Source of the DNA: Lachnospiraceae bacterium
Lineage (GTDB): Bacteria; Bacillota; Clostridia; Lachnospirales; Lachnospiraceae
NCBI GenBank assembly: GCA_022845955.1
Contig: AP025576.1
Coordinates: 372,001-436,000 of the forward strand
Direction: 5' to 3'
DNA length: 64,000 nucleotides
Shown here one piece after another: positions 59,047 through 64,000 of this stretch; positions within the stretch are counted from its first letter, which is position 1, and every line of letters begins with the position of its first letter. A program made the position numbers and the translations under genes. The notes beneath the pieces were generated by a model that was not told where the DNA came from, searched no databases, and saw nothing but the letters and a program-made list of their open reading frames with translations.

Positions 59047-60633
59047 ATGAAGAAATGGATTTGGACACTGGCGCTTGTATGTACCCTGGGCATTGCTGCG
59101 CTTGCGGCGGGCATGCATTCCAAAGCACAGGCAAGGCCGGACGATACGATACTGGAAGGGGTTTATGCAGGTGAGATATCCCTTTCCGGCATGACGCGGG
59201 AGGAAGCCAGGACTGCTGTCCAGTCTTATGTGGATTCCCTGGGAAGCAGTTCCATTGTTTTACATGTAATGGATGGAAACACCGTATCCGTCACTGCGGC
59301 CGAGCTGGGACTGGGCTGGGGGAATCCGGATTTGGTGGAGGATGCCGTAAATCTGGGAAAGACCGGCAACGTGGTCGTGCGTTACAAGGCGCTGAAGGAT
59401 CTGGAGCATCAGAATAAGGTATATGACATCGCTTTTTCGTTTGATAAAGAAGCGATTGCATCGGTAGTGGAAAATAAATGTGACGCTTTTAATGTGGAAG
59501 CGGTTGATGCCCATCTGAAAAGAGTTGACGGCTCTTTTGTCATTGAAGAAGGGCAGACCGGTATCGTGGTTGACAATACGGCTTCTGAAAATGCGATTTA
59601 TGAATACCTGACCACTCAGTGGAAGGGCGGTGACGGTGCCGTAGATCTGGCAGTGACGGAAGAAGTGCCGAAGGGCAACGCGGAAGAACTGTCCAAGGTT
59701 AAGGATGTGCTTGGCACCTTTACCACCAGCTTCTCCTCTTCGGGAAGAGACAGAAGCGCCAATGTTACCAATGGCTGCAATCTGATCAACGGGGCGACTA
59801 TCCTGCCGGGTGAGACGTTTTCCACCTATGAGGCCGTTAGCCCGTTTACAGAGAGCAACGGGTATTATATGGCAGGCTCCTATCTTAACGGGCAGGTGGT
59901 GGACAGTATCGGCGGCGGTATCTGTCAGGTATCCACTACGCTTTATAATGCGGTGCTCAAATCGGAGCTTCAGGTGGACGAAAGGCATAACCATTCCATG
60001 ATAGTTGGTTATGTAAAGCCTTCCATGGATGCGGCGATTGCCGAGTCAGCGGGGAAGGACTTCAAATTTACAAATAATACGGGATATCCTATCTATATTG
60101 AGGGATATACCAGCAATAAAAATATTACCTTCACCATTTACGGCGTGGAGACAAGAGATCCGGGCCATGTGGTAACCTATGAAAGCGAAGTGCTGGAGAC
60201 TATCCAGCCTAACTCCGAAAGCATTGTCCAGACCACATCACAGCCTATCGGGTTTGTGGAGGTACAGTCCGCCCATATCGGCTATAAGGCGAGACTGTGG
60301 AAAGTGGTCACCGAAAACGGAGTGGAAGTAAGCAGGGAACAGATTAACAGCAGCAGCTATAAAATGGTACCCCGTACCGCAACTGTAGGGGTTGCCACCA
60401 ATGACAGCAACGCTTATAATGAAATGCAGGCGGCCATTGCAACGGGAAGCATTGACCATGTAAAGAGTATCGCCGCGGCATTGAAATCCGGCCAGAGCAC
60501 CACACCGCCCGCGGACGGAATGGATCCCGCATTAGCGGCTATACTGGCAGGAAAAACGCCGGAGGAACAGGCGGCTTTGATTCAGCAGTATAATGAGCAG
60601 CTGGCGCAGCAGCAGCAACAGACGGGGCAGTAA
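59047..60633 (+). CDS. VanW-domain, peptidoglycan-associated exported protein (YoaR-like)
   Basis: 528 residues. The signal peptide (KKWIWTLALVCTLGIAALAAG) is followed by two PG_binding_4-type segments (about 30-110 and 110-210), then the VanW domain (about 230-350; GCNLINGATILPGETFSTYE, SIGGGICQVSTTLYNA, ERHNHSMIVGYV). A beta-rich G5-like segment and a Gln-rich tail finish it. Despite the name, VanW is not itself a resistance enzyme; these proteins are thought to bind the cell wall. AGGAGCAGC upstream. Confidence 0.9.
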   Translation: MKKWIWTLALVCTLGIAALAAGMHSKAQARPDDTILEGVYAGEISLSGMTREEARTAVQSYVDSLGSSSIVLHVMDGNTVSVTAAELGLGWGNPDLVEDAVNLGKTGNVVVRYKALKDLEHQNKVYDIAFSFDKEAIASVVENKCDAFNVEAVDAHLKRVDGSFVIEEGQTGIVVDNTASENAIYEYLTTQWKGGDGAVDLAVTEEVPKGNAEELSKVKDVLGTFTTSFSSSGRDRSANVTNGCNLINGATILPGETFSTYEAVSPFTESNGYYMAGSYLNGQVVDSIGGGICQVSTTLYNAVLKSELQVDERHNHSMIVGYVKPSMDAAIAESAGKDFKFTNNTGYPIYIEGYTSNKNITFTIYGVETRDPGHVVTYESEVLETIQPNSESIVQTTSQPIGFVEVQSAHIGYKARLWKVVTENGVEVSREQINSSSYKMVPRTATVGVATNDSNAYNEMQAAIATGSIDHVKSIAAALKSGQSTTPPADGMDPALAAILAGKTPEEQAALIQQYNEQLAQQQQQTGQ

Positions 60634-60664
60634 AGCTGTGTAATCAGAAAAATGGGAGCACGGG

Positions 60665-61645
60665 ATGAAGATTGGCAAGGTGCAAGAGAGCGTTCTGAAA
60701 CGTTCCGTATTAAGACAACTGAAAACCCGGAGGGGTGAAATCATACTTGGCGCAGGTCTGGGGGAGGACTGCGCCATTTTGGCACCCGGTGAAGGAGAAA
60801 TTGTACTCCTGTCCTCTGATCCGATTACGGGAACCGGCAAGGATATGGCCCGCTATGGAATCCATGCATCCGCCAATGATATCGCCGCGTCGGGCGGTGA
60901 GCCGACAGCAGTATTGCTGACTATTCTTCTTCCTCCGTCCTGTGAGGAGAAGGAACTCAGGGAATTGATGGCCCAGGCGGAAGAAACCTGCGCGTCTTTA
61001 CATATTCAGATAGCAGGAGGACATACGGAGGTTACCGATGCGGTAAACCGTATGGTACTGACGGTTACCGCTGTGGGAAAGGCGGCGGCAGGCACTGCTG
61101 TGGCGACCGGTACGGCAAAACCTGACGGGGATCTCGTCGTTACCAAATGGATCGCCCTGGAAGGGACCTCTATTGCCGCAAAAGAAAAAGAAGAACAATT
61201 GCGCACACGCTTCCCTGGCTTTCTGGTAGAGGAGGCCATGGCCTTTGACAGATACCTTTCGATTATACCGGAGGCCGCAGTCGCCGGAAAGTCCGGCGTT
61301 TGGGCCATGACGGACGTGACCGAGGGAGGAATATTCGGTGCGCTTTGGGAAATGGCGGAAAGTTCAGGCGTCGGACTGGAAATAGACTTGAAAAAACTGC
61401 CCATCCGGCAGGAAACGGTAGAAATCTGCAATTTTCTGGATTGGAATCCCTATGAACTGATTTCGGGAGGAAGCCTTTTGATTGCAGCGGAAAACGGGGC
61501 TGATCTGGTACGGAAGCTGGAAGCGGAAAAAATTCCGGCTGCAGTGGTGGGGCGAACCACCCGCGGAAAGGATCGGATCGTGAAAAACGGAGAGGAAAAG
61601 CGTTTTCTGGAGCCGGCCAAACCGGATGAGCTATATCAATTATAG
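60665..61645 (+). CDS. AIR synthase-related protein (HypE/ThiL-like fold)
   Basis: 326 residues. ATP-binding N-terminal half with GLGEDCAILAPGEGEIV, SSDPITGTG and HASANDIAASGGEPTAVLLT, then the C-terminal half with GKSGVWAMTDVTEGGIFGAL. It belongs to the PurM/HypE superfamily that activates carbonyl or carbamoyl groups using ATP. The HypE C-terminal Cys is missing (it ends PDELYQL), so hydrogenase cyanide formation is unlikely. It probably acts on an unknown metabolite. The Lrp regulator gene follows 41 bases later. Confidence 0.85.
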   Translation: MKIGKVQESVLKRSVLRQLKTRRGEIILGAGLGEDCAILAPGEGEIVLLSSDPITGTGKDMARYGIHASANDIAASGGEPTAVLLTILLPPSCEEKELRELMAQAEETCASLHIQIAGGHTEVTDAVNRMVLTVTAVGKAAAGTAVATGTAKPDGDLVVTKWIALEGTSIAAKEKEEQLRTRFPGFLVEEAMAFDRYLSIIPEAAVAGKSGVWAMTDVTEGGIFGALWEMAESSGVGLEIDLKKLPIRQETVEICNFLDWNPYELISGGSLLIAAENGADLVRKLEAEKIPAAVVGRTTRGKDRIVKNGEEKRFLEPAKPDELYQL

Positions 61646-61686
61646 TAAGCCGGCCTGATGGCGGACCGGCAGACAGGAGTGATAAT

Positions 61687-62178
61687 ATGAGAGAGCTAAG
61701 AGAACAGTTGTTAGGTATTATTGAGAAAAACAGCCGTATCGATCTAAAAGAACTGGCTGTTATACTCGGCGTGGAAGAAATCGACGTGGTGAATGAGCTT
61801 GCGGCTATGGAAGCGGAAGGAATCATCTGCGGATACCATACCTTGATTGACTGGGATAAGACCAGTCTTGATAAAATATCCGCGCTGATCGAGGTGCGTG
61901 TGACCCCTCAGAGAGGCCAGGGTTTTGACAATATAGCAGAAAGAGTATATAAATATCCTGAAGTGAATGCCGTATACCTCATATCCGGCGGCTTTGACCT
62001 TCTCGTGACATTGGAAGGCCGTAACCTGAAGGAAATCTCCAGCTTCGTTTCGGAGAAGCTTTCCGCCCTGGACGGCGTACTGAGTACCGCAACCCATTTT
62101 ATCCTGAAGAAATACAAGGATCACGGAACCATTCTTGCTAAAAAATATGAAGATACAAGGGAGAAAATTACGCCATGA
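61687..62178 (+). CDS. Lrp/AsnC-family regulator
   Basis: 163 residues. Winged HTH at about 1-55 (IEKNSRIDLKELAVILGV), then the RAM/AsnC ligand-binding domain (about 70-150; ISALIEVRVTPQRGQGFD, VYLISGGFDLLVTLEG). It likely senses an amino acid and controls the aminotransferase that overlaps its stop by four bases, an arrangement common in Firmicutes. AGGAGTGATA upstream. Confidence 0.93.
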   Translation: MRELREQLLGIIEKNSRIDLKELAVILGVEEIDVVNELAAMEAEGIICGYHTLIDWDKTSLDKISALIEVRVTPQRGQGFDNIAERVYKYPEVNAVYLISGGFDLLVTLEGRNLKEISSFVSEKLSALDGVLSTATHFILKKYKDHGTILAKKYEDTREKITP

Positions 62179-63347
62179 GAAATCCATTGTCCGATAAAAT
62201 CGTAGATATCAAACCGTCGGGCATTCGGAAGTTTTTTGACATCGTGAGTGAAATGGAGGATGCCATTTCCCTTGGGGTGGGCGAACCCGACTTTGATACC
62301 CCCTGGCATATCCGGGATGAGGGTATTTATTCCCTGGAAAAGGGAAGAACCTTCTATACCTCCAATGCAGGGCTGAAGGAACTAAAACTTGAAATCTGTA
62401 ATTACTTAAAGCGCCGCTTTGATCTTTCATATGACTATGGCAAAGAGGTGCTGGTTACCGTAGGCGGTTCGGAAGCCATTGATATAGCCCTGCGTACCAT
62501 GGTCAATCCCGGGGATGAGGTCCTGATCCCCCAGCCCAGCTATGTTTCCTATGAACCCTGCGCCATACTGGCGGATGCGGTTCCGGTTATCATTGATCTG
62601 AAGCCGGAAAATGAATTCCGCCTTACCGCCCGGGAACTGCGGGAAGCCATTACCGATAAGACCAAGGTTCTGGTACTTCCTTTTCCCAATAACCCGACAG
62701 GGGCCATTATGGAACGGGAAGATCTGGAAGCCATAGCAGAAGTAATTCTGGAGAAGGATTTGCTCGTGATATCCGATGAAATTTATGGGGAACTGACCTA
62801 TAAAGGGAATCATGTTTCCATCGCCAACATACCAGGAATGAAAGAAAGGACCATTCTGATCAATGGCTTCTCCAAGTCTTATGCCATGACCGGCTGGCGC
62901 CTGGGCTATGCCTGCGGACCGTCTGTCATCATTGAACAGATGCTTAAAATCCATCAGTTTGCCATTATGTGCGCCCCTACCACAAGCCAGTATGCTGCCG
63001 TGGAAGCGCTGCGAAACGGCGATGATGATGTGAAGGAGATGCGGGATGCCTATAACCAGAGAAGGCGTTATCTGATGTACGCCTTTGGTGAGATGGGGCT
63101 TCCCTGTTTTGAACCCTATGGAGCTTTCTATGTGTTCCCCTGCATCAAAGAATTCGGCATGACCAGTGATGAATTTGCGACCCGATTCCTGCAGGAGGAA
63201 AAGGTGGCTGTTGTTCCCGGTACCGCTTTCGGCGAATGCGGGGAAGGCTTTATCCGGATTTCTTACGCCTACTCTTTGGAAAACCTGAAGGTAGCTATCG
63301 GCAGGCTGGCGGATTTTGTGGAACGGCTGAAAAAGGAACGGAAATAA
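62175..63347 (+). CDS. PLP-dependent aminotransferase (class I/II)
   Basis: 390 residues. PLP lysine in NGFSKSYAMTGWRLGY, the Asn/Pro turn in FPNNPTGAIM, Asp/Tyr in ISDEIYGEL, and the C-terminal Arg in GEGFIRISYAYS that holds the substrate carboxylate. It is in the aspartate-aminotransferase subgroup I-gamma; an aromatic or aspartate substrate is plausible. It overlaps the Lrp gene, suggesting joint control. A weak hairpin (GCCCTGCC / GGCGGGGC, 63422-63452) lies downstream without a T tract. Confidence 0.95.
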   Translation: MRNPLSDKIVDIKPSGIRKFFDIVSEMEDAISLGVGEPDFDTPWHIRDEGIYSLEKGRTFYTSNAGLKELKLEICNYLKRRFDLSYDYGKEVLVTVGGSEAIDIALRTMVNPGDEVLIPQPSYVSYEPCAILADAVPVIIDLKPENEFRLTARELREAITDKTKVLVLPFPNNPTGAIMEREDLEAIAEVILEKDLLVISDEIYGELTYKGNHVSIANIPGMKERTILINGFSKSYAMTGWRLGYACGPSVIIEQMLKIHQFAIMCAPTTSQYAAVEALRNGDDDVKEMRDAYNQRRRYLMYAFGEMGLPCFEPYGAFYVFPCIKEFGMTSDEFATRFLQEEKVAVVPGTAFGECGEGFIRISYAYSLENLKVAIGRLADFVERLKKERK

Positions 63348-63526
63348 AATACGGTATAAAAACGCTACAAAAACGGTATAAAAGAATACCCGGCTTGCCG
63401 CCGGTTACCTGGTAAGCTATGGCCCTGCCGCTTTTCAAAAAGGTGGCGGGGCTATACTGTATCCGGCATCAAGAACATGACCGATATTTTATATAGTTAA
63501 AGAAAAAAACGAGGAGTAAACAAAGG

Positions 63527-64000
63527 ATGAATATCGTACTGCACCAGCCGGAGATTCCCGCAAACACTGGAAATATAGGACGTACCTGTGTAGCCACCGG
63601 TTCGGTACTCCACTTAATAGAACCCTTGGGTTTCCGCCTGAGTGAAAAAGAAATTAAACGGGCAGGAATGGATTATTGGAAGGAACTGGACGTAAGACGT
63701 TATGTAAACTATGAAGAATTCCTGGAAAAGAACCCTGGAGCCAAAATATGGATGTCTACTACCAAAGCCAGACATGTATATACGGATGTTTCATTCGGCC
63801 CTGATGACTTTATCATGTTCGGCAAGGAAAGTGCAGGGATTCCGGAAGAAATCCTCGTGGATAATGAAGATACCTGTATCCGGATCCCTATGCTGGATAA
63901 AATCCGTTCCCTCAATCTGAGTAATTCTGTTGCTGTTGTTTTGTATGAAGCCCTGAGGCAGAATAACTTTGAAGGGATGCTGCTTGAAGGGGAGCTTCAC
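63527..64000 (+). CDS. trmL: tRNA (cytidine(34)-2'-O)-methyltransferase, 3' end cut by window
   Basis: 158 codons visible, close to the full family length of about 155-165. The SPOUT fold motifs are present: NIVLHQPEIPANTGNIGRTC at the start, FGKESAGIPEEIL and the knot motif IRIPMLDKIRSLNLSNSVAV near the end. It methylates the wobble ribose of tRNA-Leu in E. coli. GAGGAGTAAACAAAGG precedes the ATG. The stop lies outside the window. Confidence 0.93.
   Translation, partial: MNIVLHQPEIPANTGNIGRTCVATGSVLHLIEPLGFRLSEKEIKRAGMDYWKELDVRRYVNYEEFLEKNPGAKIWMSTTKARHVYTDVSFGPDDFIMFGKESAGIPEEILVDNEDTCIRIPMLDKIRSLNLSNSVAVVLYEALRQNNFEGMLLEGELH

Overview
The window looks like chromosome from a gut Firmicute of the Lachnospiraceae type (genus uncertain; Blautia-like gene order is a guess). 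The left 30.8 kb is the right-hand part of an integrative conjugative element (ICE) of the Tn916/Tn1549 superfamily. The rest is chromosomal. Support for this comes from Firmicute-type ribosome binding sites, class II GalT, TrmL and VanW-domain genes, a YesM/YesN-type sugar uptake locus, and the sigma-like/HTH/Xis/Int end module typical of these ICEs.

ICE, 1-30.85 kb. The window opens inside the transfer region: the end of an NlpC/P60 hydrolase, a DUF4315 protein, a DUF4366 (CD1107-type) protein and topB, all overlapping. A small cargo block (3.8-5.4 kb) precedes a 1549-residue multidomain ArdC/YodL/DUF4316 protein and a TTRAP protein. A larger cargo region (10.5-27.6 kb) follows. It holds small membrane proteins, a methyltransferase, a TetR regulator with a heterodimeric ABC exporter, a metE-metF-LysR methionine module, the mobilization genes (MobC, relaxase, cysteine-rich VLP protein) with a hairpin-rich oriT candidate, and an ECF-type importer (S, T and a fused double ATPase). 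The element ends with a sigma-like factor, an HTH protein, excisionase and a tyrosine integrase.

The most striking regulatory signal is an inverted repeat, GTTAG-N6-CTAAC. It occurs exactly three times, each time just in front of a cargo operon: a membrane protein, the ABC exporter, and the ECF importer 11 kb away. The TetR gene sits between the first two. This suggests one metabolite-responsive regulon split in two by later insertion of the mobilization and methionine modules. The methionine module itself lies between two diverged copies of the 3' end of the VLP gene.

Chromosome, 30.9-64 kb. The ICE seems to have landed in or beside a decayed gene at the head of an array of membrane proteins that start with a zinc ribbon (31.3-37.1 kb). 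Two of these are recent tandem duplicates with Ig-like extracytoplasmic domains; their function is unknown. A tRNA-Phe relic with a destroyed acceptor stem and a phage-like gene sit within the array, and two tRNA-Gly genes follow it. Then come a GNAT-membrane fusion, a TRIC-type channel, an aldo/keto reductase, an AraC regulator with galK and galT, a HigBA-type toxin-antitoxin pair, a sugar ABC uptake locus with its two-component system, and a housekeeping run (radical SAM, nth, exonuclease, VanW protein, AIR synthase-like, Lrp, aminotransferase, trmL). A palindromic repeat family built on GTTCAGACTTGTCTGAAC occurs four times between 42.5 and 58.9 kb.
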